Shown here in pieces: positions 8,460 to 17,191 of a stretch of DNA of 64,000 nucleotides; within the stretch, counting starts at the first letter, position 1, and every line of letters begins with the position of its first letter. Source of the stretch: DATKHR01 sp036557365 (GTDB lineage: Bacteria; Acidobacteriota; Vicinamibacteria; Vicinamibacterales; CAVVIG01); assembly GCA_036557365.1 (NCBI GenBank), contig DATBHR010000060.1, positions 33,332 to 97,331 of the forward strand, read 5' to 3'. Made by a program: the position numbers and the translations under genes. The notes beneath the pieces were generated by a model. It did no database searches. It was not told where the DNA came from and saw only the letters and a list, made by a program, of their open reading frames with translations.

Positions 8460-9542
8460 TCAGTCAAGGGCTGGTCCGGCAGCCAGCCGCCGTTCGACCG
8501 CCGACAGCACCTCGGCGACCTCGATGTCGAGCAGGCACATCCGATCCAGCTTACACCGTCGCAGGTGATGACACTGACAGATGGCGTCGCGCGTGACGGC
8601 GACGTCCTGCGGCAGGAGCGGCCCGTTTCTGACGGCGCGCGTCGGGCCATAGAGGCCGACGAGCGGTGTGCCGACGGCTGCCGCGATGTGCGTCGGACCG
8701 GTGTCGCCCGAGACCATCACTGCTGCTCCGCGCGCGAGCGCGACGACATCCGCGATCGCGGTGCGATCGGTTGCGATTGCGGCGCCGCCGGCCGCCGCGA
8801 CGGTCTCGCGCGCCAGCGATTCCTCGCCCGGACCCCACAGCACGACTGACATCAAGTGCTGCCGATCGCGCAGCGCAGCGGCCAGCGCCGCGAACCGCTC
8901 GGGCGGCCAGCGTTTGTTCGGCCACGCGGCTCCGGGATTGAGGAGCGCGTATCGTCCGCCTGTCGCTTCGCATGCGCGGCGCGCCGCCGTTGATTCGACG
9001 GCATCGATCGGAAACGCGGGCCGGTCGGTCTGAATACCCAGCAACGTGAGGAGCCCGAGATTGATCGCCACGACGTGCCGCGTTTCACGCGGATCGTACA
9101 GGCCGCCGCGGCCCGCGTCGTAGGACTGCGAGTAGAACAGGCTCGCGAACGACTCGCGCGCGTAGCGCCGCGAGAAGCCGATCACACGGCGCGCACCTGA
9201 TGCCCTCGCCAGCACCGCAGACTTGAGCAGTCCCTGCAGATCGATCGCGACGTCGTACCGGTTTTGTCGAAGCGCGCGCACGACCTGCCACAGTGATGTG
9301 CCCTGGACGTCCGCGGGTTTCGCATTGCCGGACGCCGCGGCGTCGGCGTCGGCTGACGGTCGATCGTTGATGACCAGCCGGCGATCGACGACGGAGACGA
9401 GATCCAGAATCTCGCGGTGCTTCGCGCTCACCAGCCAATCGATTCGTGCGCTCGGATACGCGCGGCGGATCGCCGCGGCGACGGGGATGGCATGGACGAC
9501 GTCGCCGAGGGCGCCGAGACGAACGATCAGGAAGCGCTCCAC
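8460..9542 (-). CDS. waaC: Heptosyltransferase I (GT9), LPS inner core
   Basis: 360 aa GT9 glycosyltransferase. It has the N-terminal IVRLGALGDVVHAIP loop, the mid-protein LNPGAAWPNKRWP nucleotide-binding segment and SGDTGPTHIAAA(V)GTP near residue 280. It should transfer L-glycero-D-manno-heptose from ADP-heptose to Kdo2-lipid A on the inner face of the inner membrane. The GALGD start and position beside rfaE argue for WaaC over the second GT9 gene at 11752-12777. A cysteine-rich tail (CQCHHLRRCKLDRMC) is also present. Three bases separate it from rfaE2. Confidence 0.85.
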   Translation of the reverse strand: MERFLIVRLGALGDVVHAIPVAAAIRRAYPSARIDWLVSAKHREILDLVSVVDRRLVINDRPSADADAAASGNAKPADVQGTSLWQVVRALRQNRYDVAIDLQGLLKSAVLARASGARRVIGFSRRYARESFASLFYSQSYDAGRGGLYDPRETRHVVAINLGLLTLLGIQTDRPAFPIDAVESTAARRACEATGGRYALLNPGAAWPNKRWPPERFAALAAALRDRQHLMSVVLWGPGEESLARETVAAAGGAAIATDRTAIADVVALARGAAVMVSGDTGPTHIAAAVGTPLVGLYGPTRAVRNGPLLPQDVAVTRDAICQCHHLRRCKLDRMCLLDIEVAEVLSAVERRLAAGPALD

Positions 9543-9545
9543 CGA

Positions 9546-10034
9546 CTAGTCGCCCGCGGCCTTTCCCCGCTCCGCGCCGCGAATACGCGCGAGAAGGTCG
9601 CGCGTCGCGTGCGTCTTCGCGTCGCCGACGATCGCGGTGCGGCCGCCGAAGGCGCGCACGATGTTGCGCTCGGGCACGGTGTCCTCGGTGTAGTCGGTTC
9701 CTTTGCAGTGCACGTCCGGCCTGATCCGATCCAGGAGCCGTTCAACGGTCGCGTCGCCGAAGATGACGACGTAATCGACGCCCCGGAGCGCCGCGACGAG
9801 TTCCGCGCGGTCGGCGGCCGCAAGAATCGGCTGACCAGACCCTTTCAACACCGCGACGGATCGATCGTCGTTGATGGCGACGACCAGCCGATCGGCTTCC
9901 GCTGCCGCAGCCTGCAGATAACGGATGTGACCGACGTGCAGCAGATCGAAGCACCCGTTGGCGAAGGCGATGGTGAGTCCGGCGGATCGATCCCGCGCGA
10001 CGGCCTCCACGAGCTGCGCTTCCGTCACGACCAT
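9546..10034 (-). CDS. rfaE2: D-glycero-beta-D-manno-heptose 1-phosphate adenylyltransferase
   Basis: 162 aa cytidylyltransferase-fold enzyme with FANGCFDLLHVGH, giving the HxGH-type catalytic motif, and CKGTDYTEDTVPE downstream. It matches the C-terminal half of E. coli HldE and makes ADP-heptose from heptose 1-phosphate. Here it is a separate gene 16 bases after the kinase half, the split arrangement seen in many non-enteric bacteria. Start ATG 10034 is taken because the alignable region begins at once. Confidence 0.93.
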   Translation of the reverse strand: MVVTEAQLVEAVARDRSAGLTIAFANGCFDLLHVGHIRYLQAAAAEADRLVVAINDDRSVAVLKGSGQPILAAADRAELVAALRGVDYVVIFGDATVERLLDRIRPDVHCKGTDYTEDTVPERNIVRAFGGRTAIVGDAKTHATRDLLARIRGAERGKAAGD

Positions 10035-10050
10035 GCGGGCGCGTTCACCA

Positions 10051-11157
10051 TCACGGTCGCCTGCCCTGCGCCGGACCTTCCTGCGACCAGTTCTCGAGGG
10101 TTGTGTCGTGGTCGCTCGCAATCGCGTCGGACAGCTCGCGCGGCGACACGGTCGCGGTTCCGCGCTTCATGACGACGAGTCCGCCCGCGTAGTTGGCGAG
10201 CCGGGCGGCTTCGTAGAAGGAGGCGCCCGCCGCAAGCGCGAGCCCCACTGTCGCCATCACGGTATCGCCGGCGCCGGTCACGTCGGCGACCTCGTCCGAC
10301 CCGAAGATCGGCACGTGGCTCGTCTTCTGTCCCGGCTCGAACAGCGCCATCCCGCGGCTTCCGCGCGTCACGATCACCGCGTCCATCCGCGTGCGCTTCA
10401 ACAACGCCCGTCCCGCCCGTTCGAGCACTTTCCCGTCATCGTCGATGCGAATGCCAAGCGCTTTCTCCGCCTCGGACTCGTTCGGCGTACAGAGCGTCAG
10501 GCCCCGATAGTCGAGCAGCCGGTAACGCGAGTCGACCAGGACCGGCACACGCCTGCGACGCGGACGGCCGGCGACGAGCTGATGAATCGTGCGGGCGAGC
10601 GCCGGGTTGACCAATCCCGATCCGTAGTCGGACAGGATCACCGCGTCGCAGTCCGCCAGCATCGGACCGATCTTTTTCGCCAGCGCCGCGCTGACGGCGT
10701 CGTCGAGCGGCCAGGCTGGCTCGCGATCGATGCGGACGACCTGCTGTTTCGACGAATGCACGCCGCCAGCGAGAATTCGCGTCTTGACCGGCGTGCGATA
10801 GCCGCGCGATCGAACGACGTGCGTGCGATCGACGCCGCGATGGAAGCTGGACAGAAGGCGCCGGCCTTCCGGATCCCGCCCGACGAGGCCGACCAGCTTT
10901 GTTCGGCCACCGAGCGACGCGACGTTGTTCGCCGCGTTGCCGGCGCCGCCGGCGACCAGCTCCGTCGCGTCGTACTTCAGGATCAGCACCGGCGCTTCTC
11001 GCGACACGCGCGCGACCTGGCCGTAGATGAACTCGTCCGCGATGAGATCGCCGATGACGAGCACACGCTGGCTCGAGAAGCTGTCGACGAGCCCGAGCAG
11101 GCGTTCCCTGCGCTCGGCTTCGCCTGGCAAGGGATGAACGGATCGCGCAATCAGCAT
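10051..11157 (-). CDS. rfaE1: D-glycero-beta-D-manno-heptose-7-phosphate kinase
   Basis: 368 aa PfkB-family sugar kinase corresponding to the N-terminal half of HldE. GGAGNAANNVASLG marks the substrate side and DVTGAGDTVMA contains the catalytic aspartate and anion hole. The start ATG at 11157 overlaps the end of gmhB by 7 nt, so the pathway steps kinase, phosphatase and adenylyltransferase are translationally linked. The C-terminal 25 residues beyond the PfkB fold are hydrophilic and probably disordered. Confidence 0.93.
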   Translation of the reverse strand: MLIARSVHPLPGEAERRERLLGLVDSFSSQRVLVIGDLIADEFIYGQVARVSREAPVLILKYDATELVAGGAGNAANNVASLGGRTKLVGLVGRDPEGRRLLSSFHRGVDRTHVVRSRGYRTPVKTRILAGGVHSSKQQVVRIDREPAWPLDDAVSAALAKKIGPMLADCDAVILSDYGSGLVNPALARTIHQLVAGRPRRRRVPVLVDSRYRLLDYRGLTLCTPNESEAEKALGIRIDDDGKVLERAGRALLKRTRMDAVIVTRGSRGMALFEPGQKTSHVPIFGSDEVADVTGAGDTVMATVGLALAAGASFYEAARLANYAGGLVVMKRGTATVSPRELSDAIASDHDTTLENWSQEGPAQGRRP

Positions 11158-11726
11158 GTGGACAGAATCCAGCTCGCGGCTGCCGCCAGATTGTCGACGA
11201 CGGCATCGGCGCTCAATCCGGATACCGGCGCGGCTTCCTCTCCAGCGCCGTATCCCGTGCGCACGAGGATCGCCCGCGCGCCGACGGACCTCGCGAGACC
11301 AACGTCCACCCACTTGTCGCCGACCACGAACGATCGAGCGGGATCGAGGCCGAGGTCGCGAGACGCGCGCTCGACGAGACCAGGCGCGGGCTTCCGGCAG
11401 TCACACGTCTTCGTGTACGCCGGCTCCGGCCCGTCGGGGTGGTGCGGACAATAGTAATACGCATCGACGTGCGCGCCGCCGGCTTTCAGCGCGTCGGAGA
11501 TCCGGTCGTGAATCACCGCGAGACCAGGTTCGGTCAGAAAGCCCCGCGCGATCGCCGACTGATTCGTCACGACGACGACCGCGAGCCCGCCGCGGTTCAG
11601 CGCGCGGATCGCGTCGATGGTCCACGGATAGAAAATGATGTCCTCGACGCGGTTCAGATAGCCGACGTCCTCGATCATCGTCCCGTCGCGATCGAGAAAC
11701 ACGGCTGGGCGGCGGTCGGTGGTCAT
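11151..11726 (-). CDS. gmhB: D-glycero-D-manno-heptose 1,7-bisphosphate 7-phosphatase
   Basis: 191 aa HAD phosphatase. The nucleophile and acid are D12 and D14 in FLDRDGT, and the GmhB zinc site is C93, H95, C108 and C110 in CPHHPDG...CDCRKP. GDKWVD holds the Mg-binding aspartate. It removes the 7-phosphate between the RfaE1 and RfaE2 steps. The isomerase GmhA needed to start the pathway is not in this window. Confidence 0.94.
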   Translation of the reverse strand: MTTDRRPAVFLDRDGTMIEDVGYLNRVEDIIFYPWTIDAIRALNRGGLAVVVVTNQSAIARGFLTEPGLAVIHDRISDALKAGGAHVDAYYYCPHHPDGPEPAYTKTCDCRKPAPGLVERASRDLGLDPARSFVVGDKWVDVGLARSVGARAILVRTGYGAGEEAAPVSGLSADAVVDNLAAAASWILSTC

Positions 11727-11751
11727 CTGCTCTGCTGTCCGCAGGCTGCGC

Positions 11752-12777
11752 TCACAGGTACGCGCGGGCGGCGGACGCAACCGGCGCGACGGCGACGCCG
11801 CGCATGCATTCGTGGTCGAGCGGACATTCACGCAGCATGCAGGGACGGCACCACGTATCGTGCGTCACGATCGTGTGGACGTTGCCGGCAGGCCTGGTCG
11901 CCTTCTCGTTCGTCGGGCCAAAGACGGCGGTCACGGGTATTCCCACCGCTGCGGCGAGATGCATCGCACCGGAATCGTTCGTCACGAGCGTGCGGCATCG
12001 GGCAAACACGCCGGCGAGCGCAGCGAGCGAAGTCCGTCCGACCACATCGTGAAGCGTTCGTTCATGTGATCGTTGAGCGCGAACGGTCTCGAACGCCGAT
12101 TGCACAGCATCGGCCGTCGCGCGATCCGCGCCGCTGCCCACCATCAGCGTGTGAACGCCATCGCGTCCGAGGTCGGCTGCCAGCGCGGCAAACGACTCCG
12201 GAGGCCATCGCTTCGCACCGCCGTACGCTGCACCGGGCGCGAGAGCGACGAGCGGATTGACGCCATTCCATCCCGCGCTCGTCAGCGCCGCGTCGGCTTC
12301 CTCACGAGCGGACGCCGGCACCGCAAGACGTGGTTCGCCGGGACCGTTCTCGAAACCAAGCTGCTTGACGAGGCGCCGGTAGTACTCGACCTGATGTCCG
12401 TCGCGCGTCGCATCGACCGTCCGCGTCAGCAGCGGGCCGCGTCCGTCCGTGCGATAGCCCCACCGTTCAGGAATCCGCGCGCGCGCCGCGAGGAATGCCG
12501 AGTGCAGCGAGTTCGGCAGCAGCAGCGCGGCGGCGAAGCCGCAACCCGCGAGCGGATTTCGCAGCTTGCCGGACGGCAGCGTCACGACAGCGTCCACGCC
12601 CTCGACGATTTCGAACAGCGGCGCGATGGCGCTTCGCGCCGCCACGCTGATCGACGACTCCGGAAGCGCGCGTCGCACGTCGGCGATCGCGGGCAGAGCC
12701 ATCACGGCATCGCCGAGCCAGTTCGGCGCGAGGATGACCAGCCGTCGACACGTGTGGTACGGTCTCGGGCTTGCCAT
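11752..12777 (-). CDS. waaF: Heptosyltransferase II (GT9), LPS inner core
   Basis: 341 aa GT9 enzyme beginning RRLVILAPNWLGDAVMALPA, the WaaF-type N-terminal loop. LAPGAAYGGAKRWP and VTNDSGAMHLAAAVG follow, with a C-terminal cysteine cluster WCRPCMLRECPLDHEC. It should add the second heptose. ATG 12777 is the only ATG, GTG or TTG that lets the conserved N-terminus be made, and it lies inside the start of the divergent glycosyltransferase. It is first in the heptose operon, so the promoter must lie inside that neighbour. Confidence 0.88.
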   Translation of the reverse strand: MASPRPYHTCRRLVILAPNWLGDAVMALPAIADVRRALPESSISVAARSAIAPLFEIVEGVDAVVTLPSGKLRNPLAGCGFAAALLLPNSLHSAFLAARARIPERWGYRTDGRGPLLTRTVDATRDGHQVEYYRRLVKQLGFENGPGEPRLAVPASAREEADAALTSAGWNGVNPLVALAPGAAYGGAKRWPPESFAALAADLGRDGVHTLMVGSGADRATADAVQSAFETVRAQRSHERTLHDVVGRTSLAALAGVFARCRTLVTNDSGAMHLAAAVGIPVTAVFGPTNEKATRPAGNVHTIVTHDTWCRPCMLRECPLDHECMRGVAVAPVASAARAYL

Positions 12778-13468
12778 GCCCTTGATGGACCCGCTGTTGT
12801 CGGTCGTCATGCCGGTATACAACGAGCGTACCACGATTGACGAGATCGCCCGCCGGGTGCTCGCGGTGCCTCTGCGCATCGAGCTGATCGTGGTCGACGA
12901 TGGATCGACCGACGGATCAGGCGACCTGCTGGAGCAACTGCAGCGAGAGCTGGGATTCAAGCTCGTTCGCCAGAAGAACGGCGGCAAGGGCGCAGCGCTG
13001 CGACGCGGCTTCGACGAGGTCACCGGCGACATCGTCGTGATCCAAGACGCGGATCTCGAATACTCGCCCGAGGAATTTCCACAGCTGATCGAGCTCATTT
13101 GTCAGGGCAAGGCGGACGTCGTCTACGGGTCGCGCTTCCTCGGACGGCATCGCGCGTTCATGTTCGCGCATTACCTGGGGAACAAGTTCGTCACGCTGGT
13201 GACGAACATCCTCTACAACACGATGCTGACGGACATGGAGACCTGCTACAAGGCGATGCGCACCGACGTCCTGCGCTCGATGACGCTGAAATCCAGCGGA
13301 TTCGGCATCGAGCCGGAGTTGACCGCCAAGATCTTCAAACGCGGCTACCGTGTCTACGAGGTGCCCATCACCTACGCGGGCCGCGGCTACGAGCAGGGCA
13401 AGAAAATCACCTGGCGCGCCGGATTCAACGCGTTATGGGTCCTGCTGAAGTATCGTTTTAGTGAATGA
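12776..13468 (+). CDS. GT2 family glycosyltransferase (dolichyl-phosphate mannose/glucose synthase-like)
   Basis: 230 aa, soluble, with LSVVMPVYNERTTI, VVDDGSTDGS, GKGAALRRGF and IQDADLEYSP, the GT-A fold with its DxD metal site. TDMETCYKAM and GFGIEPELTAK resemble polyprenyl-phosphate glycosyltransferases of the DPM1 type. No membrane anchor follows. The start is ATG 12776 or ATG 12785; the first overlaps the waaF start codon. It ends in a 4-nt ATGA overlap with nadE. The sugar and acceptor are not deducible. Confidence 0.85.
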   Translation: MPLMDPLLSVVMPVYNERTTIDEIARRVLAVPLRIELIVVDDGSTDGSGDLLEQLQRELGFKLVRQKNGGKGAALRRGFDEVTGDIVVIQDADLEYSPEEFPQLIELICQGKADVVYGSRFLGRHRAFMFAHYLGNKFVTLVTNILYNTMLTDMETCYKAMRTDVLRSMTLKSSGFGIEPELTAKIFKRGYRVYEVPITYAGRGYEQGKKITWRAGFNALWVLLKYRFSE

Positions 13469-15102
13469 AGATCGCGCTGCTGCAGATCAACCCGACGGTC
13501 GGCGATCTGACTGGAAACGCGCGCCTGATTCTCGACGCCCTCGCCGAAGCCGGCCGTCAGGGAGCCGCGCTCGCAGCAACGCCGGAACTCGGCCTGGTCG
13601 GCTACCTGCCGCGCGATCTGCTCCTCGGCGCGGACTTCGTGAAATGCAGCTGGGAGGCGCTGACCGCGCTCGCCCGCAGCGCGGCGTCTCTGCCGCCCGT
13701 CCTCGTCGGACTGCCCGAGCCGAACACGTCTGACGAAGGACGACCACTCTTCAACAGCGCGGTGCTGCTCGAAAACGGCGTCGCGACGCACCGTTTCCGT
13801 AAAGCGCTGCTGCCGACGTACGACGTCTTCGACGAGGACCGGTACTTCGAACCGTTCCACGGACCGCAGACGCTGGACATCGCAGGCCGCCGGCTCGGCA
13901 TCACGATTTGCGAAGACATCTGGAACGATCGCGACTTCTGGAAACGGCGCCGTTACCACCACGATCCCATCGAGGAACTGGTCCGCGCCGGATCGACGGC
14001 GATCGTCAACATGTCCGCGTCACCGTTCACCGCCGGCAAGCACGCGCGTCGCGAAGAGATGATTGGCGCGCTCGCGCGGAGACATCACGTTCCGGTCGCG
14101 TACGTGAACCAGTTCGGCGGCAACGACGACCTCGTCTTCGACGGCAGAAGCTGCGCCTTCAACGTCGACGGCGCTCCGACCGCGCGCGGACGCTCCTTCG
14201 ATCGAGACGTCGTCATCGTCGATGTCGACGAGCGGCGCCCGATTGCGCCAGCGGACGACGTCGATACGGAGTCGGAAATCTGGCGAGCGCTCGTGCTCGG
14301 CACGCGCGACTACGTTCACAAGTGCGGCTTCGCGCGCGTCGTGCTCGGACTGTCAGGCGGCATCGACTCGGCGTTGACCGCGGCGATTGCCGTGGACGCG
14401 CTCGGCGCGGAAAACGTGCTCGGCGTGCTGATGCCCTCGCCGCATTCCAGCCGCGGCAGCCTCGACGATGCGCGCCAGCTTGGAGCAAATCTGGCGATCG
14501 AGACGCTGACGCTGCCGATCGAGCACGTGATGCACGCGTATGACGAGACGCTCGCGGATGCGTTCAGGAATCGCGACGCCGGCGTCGCCGAAGAAAACCT
14601 CCAGGCGCGCATTCGCGGCGCGCTCCTGATGGCGCTCTCGAACAGCCGCGGCGCGATGCTGCTGACGACCGGAAACAAGTCGGAGCTGTCGGTCGGCTAC
14701 TGCACGCTGTACGGCGACATGTCGGGCGGCCTGGCCGTCATCGCGGACGTACCGAAGACGATGGTGTACCGCGTCGCGCGCTGGCGGAATCACGCCTGCG
14801 GGCGGTCGGTGATTCCCGAGGCCAGCATCACGAAAGCGCCGTCGGCCGAACTGCGGCCAAATCAGACCGATCAGGATTCGTTGCCGCCCTACGAAATCCT
14901 CGACGAGATTCTCCAGCGGCACATCGAGCACCATCAGCCTGCCGCAGAGATCGCAGCGGCGGGCTTCGATTCGGCCACGGTGGATCAGGTGCTGCGGATG
15001 GTGCGGACCGCGGAGTTCAAGCGGAAGCAGGCTGCGCCGGGATTGAAGGTAACGGATCGCGCGTTCGGCACCGGCTGGCGAATGCCCATTGCGAGGAAAT
15101 GA
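13465..15102 (+). CDS. nadE: Glutamine-dependent NAD+ synthetase
   Basis: 545 aa two-domain enzyme. Residues 1-270 are the nitrilase-type glutaminase with the triad E41, K113 and C149 (TICEDIW). Residues 275-545 are the ATP-dependent synthetase with the P-loop SGGIDS at 297-302 and NKSELSVGYCTLYGD later. It amidates nicotinic acid adenine dinucleotide using ammonia from glutamine. Length and motif order match the glutamine-dependent class. It is coupled to the glycosyltransferase by the ATGA overlap. Confidence 0.96.
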   Translation: MKIALLQINPTVGDLTGNARLILDALAEAGRQGAALAATPELGLVGYLPRDLLLGADFVKCSWEALTALARSAASLPPVLVGLPEPNTSDEGRPLFNSAVLLENGVATHRFRKALLPTYDVFDEDRYFEPFHGPQTLDIAGRRLGITICEDIWNDRDFWKRRRYHHDPIEELVRAGSTAIVNMSASPFTAGKHARREEMIGALARRHHVPVAYVNQFGGNDDLVFDGRSCAFNVDGAPTARGRSFDRDVVIVDVDERRPIAPADDVDTESEIWRALVLGTRDYVHKCGFARVVLGLSGGIDSALTAAIAVDALGAENVLGVLMPSPHSSRGSLDDARQLGANLAIETLTLPIEHVMHAYDETLADAFRNRDAGVAEENLQARIRGALLMALSNSRGAMLLTTGNKSELSVGYCTLYGDMSGGLAVIADVPKTMVYRVARWRNHACGRSVIPEASITKAPSAELRPNQTDQDSLPPYEILDEILQRHIEHHQPAAEIAAAGFDSATVDQVLRMVRTAEFKRKQAAPGLKVTDRAFGTGWRMPIARK

Positions 15103-15112
15103 GTCATTGCGG

Positions 15113-15287
15113 AATGCGGATTGCGGATTGCGGATTGCGGATTCATTGACGATTGCGGATTGCGGATTGCCGATTTATTGGTGATTGAAGATCGACCATT
15201 CAAATCCACAATTCACTAATCCGCAATCGATCAATCCCCAATCCACAATCAATCCGCAATCCGCAATCCTCAATCCGCATTTCGTAG
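15113..15287. repeat. Period-7 repeat (GCGGATT) arrays in inverted orientation
   Basis: From 15113 to about 15174 the sequence repeats GCGGATT head to tail. From about 15216 to 15287 the reverse complement AATCCGC recurs. The two arms could pair into a large hairpin between convergent nadE and the lpxL-like gene and so act as a bidirectional terminator. The right arm encodes the last residues (NAD) and the stop codon of the lpxL-like gene. Confidence 0.8.
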
Positions 15288-16157
15288 TTCGGCCTCTCTC
15301 CACCGCCGATGCATCCATAGCCACTGCTCGGGATTCCGGCGGACATACATCTCCAGCACGTCGGTACATCGCTGCGTGAAATCGCGAACGGCGTCGGTCG
15401 CGTCTGGCGGCGGCGGCGCGATCGGATGGTCGTAGATGAAGCGGTAGCGCCCGCCGGGCAGACGGAGGGCGAAGACCGGCACGACGGCCGCGCCGGTGCG
15501 CAGCGCGAGCGCGGCAACGAGCGACGTCGTGGCCGCGGGCCGCGAGAAAAAGTCGACGGCAATCGCGTCGCTGCTCATGATGTGCTGATCGATCAGGATC
15601 GCCACGCCGTGGCGCGCTTCGATCGTGCGCATCACCCGCCGGATCGTGCCGCGGCGATAGATGACCGAATTGCCGGTCCTCTGCCGGATGCGCTCGAGCA
15701 ACGCGTTCAGCAGCGGGTTGTCGAGCGCGCGCGCCAGGACGCCGATCGGCTCGAAATGAATGCCGTGCGCGACGGCCTGGAGCTCCCAGCAGCCGAAGTG
15801 TCCGGTGAAGAACAGCACGCCCCTGCCCTGCTCGTACGCGGACCACGTGCGATCTTCGCCGTCGTATTCCACACGCGCCATGATCTCGTCGTTCGACATC
15901 GTGCCGAACTTCAGCAGCTCGAGCAGGAGCTGTCCGAAATGCATGAACGCGCCGCGCGCGATGGCCGTACGTTCGCCGGCTGAACGGGTGGGAAACGCCG
16001 CGGCCAGATTCTCGAGCGCGACGCGGCGATGAGGGCGGTCGACGAGATACGCGAGACGGCCCAGCGCTGAACCGCTCGCACGAACCGCTGACATCGGAAG
16101 CAGCCTCATCGCCTGCATCACGAGCCACACGAGCGCGTACTCGAGGCGGTGCTTCAT
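15270..16157 (-). CDS. Lipid A biosynthesis acyltransferase (LpxL/LpxM family)
   Basis: 295 aa with an N-terminal hydrophobic anchor (residues 7-24) and the catalytic HX4E motif H120-FGCW-E125, then RRGTIRR around residue 170 and DQHIMSSD. The family adds a secondary acyl chain to Kdo2-lipid IVA from acyl-ACP at the inner membrane. The ATG overlaps the lpxK stop by 4 nt. Whether it is LpxL or LpxM cannot be told from motifs. The stop codon lies in the heptamer repeat array. Confidence 0.88.
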   Translation of the reverse strand: MKHRLEYALVWLVMQAMRLLPMSAVRASGSALGRLAYLVDRPHRRVALENLAAAFPTRSAGERTAIARGAFMHFGQLLLELLKFGTMSNDEIMARVEYDGEDRTWSAYEQGRGVLFFTGHFGCWELQAVAHGIHFEPIGVLARALDNPLLNALLERIRQRTGNSVIYRRGTIRRVMRTIEARHGVAILIDQHIMSSDAIAVDFFSRPAATTSLVAALALRTGAAVVPVFALRLPGGRYRFIYDHPIAPPPPDATDAVRDFTQRCTDVLEMYVRRNPEQWLWMHRRWREAELRNAD

Positions 16158-17191
16158 GCGCGCGGCTCGCCGCGCCCGGAATCGCCCCGCGCGACACGCA
16201 GGCGATCGAGCAGCCACGTCCGGAACCGGTCTTCGGGCTCGATGCCGACGACGAGCGGCAGCGACGCGATGGGCACACCCGTCAGGTCGAGAGCGCCGAG
16301 ACGGGTCGCGTCCTTTTCAGTCGTCAGGACGATCGACGATCGCACGGACGTCGCGGCGGTCACGATGCGCGCGAGGTCGCGGGCATCAAACGGATGATGG
16401 TCGCGAAAAGTCATTGCGCCCGCGACATCCCATCCCGCGGCGGCGACGTCGGCGACGAATCGATCGGGCCGCGCGATGCCGGCGACGACGAACACCCGCG
16501 CGGCCGGCGGCACGACGATCGGATCCCTCGGCGGCTCGACCGCGCGCGGCGGCGCGATGACGCGCGTCACGCGGAAGACGATCGGAATCCGCAGCGCGCG
16601 TGCGATCCGCTCGGCGGCGGTGTCGTAACCCGCCGTGGCGAGTGCGGCGTCAGCCGCGGCCGCGGCGTCGAGCCGCTCGCGCAGGCGTCCGGCGGGCAGC
16701 GGTCGATCGCTCAGGTCCTCTTCCGACGCGAGCAGCAGATCGACGTCGCGCGCCAGCTGCAGATGCTGAAACCCGTCGTCGAGCAGATGGACCGTGGCGC
16801 CGAGGCGACGCTCGGCCAACACGCCCGACAGGTATCGATCGGCGCCGACGAGCACTGCGGCACCGGGAAGCGCGCGAGCGAGCATGAGCGGCTCGTCGCC
16901 CGCCGCATCGAGATCCGCGAGCACGGAAGATCCGTCCGACACGACGGTGACGCCGGCCTGCGCCACGCGCCGCCCGTAGCCGCGCGTGAGAATGGCGGGG
17001 CGCTCGCCCTGTTCGAGCAGCAGCTTCGCGATGTATTCGACGACGGGAGTCTTGCCGCTGCCGCCAACGCCGAGATTACCGACGCTGATGACGGGACGAG
17101 AGAGGCGATGACGCTGAGAAGGGTCGCGGGCGTACGACGCGCGTCGCCACGCGACGACGGCACCATATGCGTTGCTGAGTGCGCCGATCAA
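16154..17191 (-). CDS. lpxK: Tetraacyldisaccharide 4'-kinase
   Basis: 345 aa from a TTG at 17191 that overlaps the waaA stop by 4 nt (TTGA). The Walker A motif is GVGGSGKT at 41-48, preceded by VISVGNL, and HLLDDGFQH is the LpxK-specific segment. It phosphorylates the 4' position of the lipid A disaccharide on the inner face of the inner membrane. Position between Kdo transferase and acyltransferase fits the lipid A pathway. Confidence 0.94.
   Translation of the reverse strand: MIGALSNAYGAVVAWRRASYARDPSQRHRLSRPVISVGNLGVGGSGKTPVVEYIAKLLLEQGERPAILTRGYGRRVAQAGVTVVSDGSSVLADLDAAGDEPLMLARALPGAAVLVGADRYLSGVLAERRLGATVHLLDDGFQHLQLARDVDLLLASEEDLSDRPLPAGRLRERLDAAAAADAALATAGYDTAAERIARALRIPIVFRVTRVIAPPRAVEPPRDPIVVPPAARVFVVAGIARPDRFVADVAAAGWDVAGAMTFRDHHPFDARDLARIVTAATSVRSSIVLTTEKDATRLGALDLTGVPIASLPLVVGIEPEDRFRTWLLDRLRVARGDSGRGEPRA

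Noticed and set aside
15113..15287. Possible CRISPR array
   Set aside because: Units are 7 bp, without unique spacers, and occur in both orientations; no cas genes are nearby.
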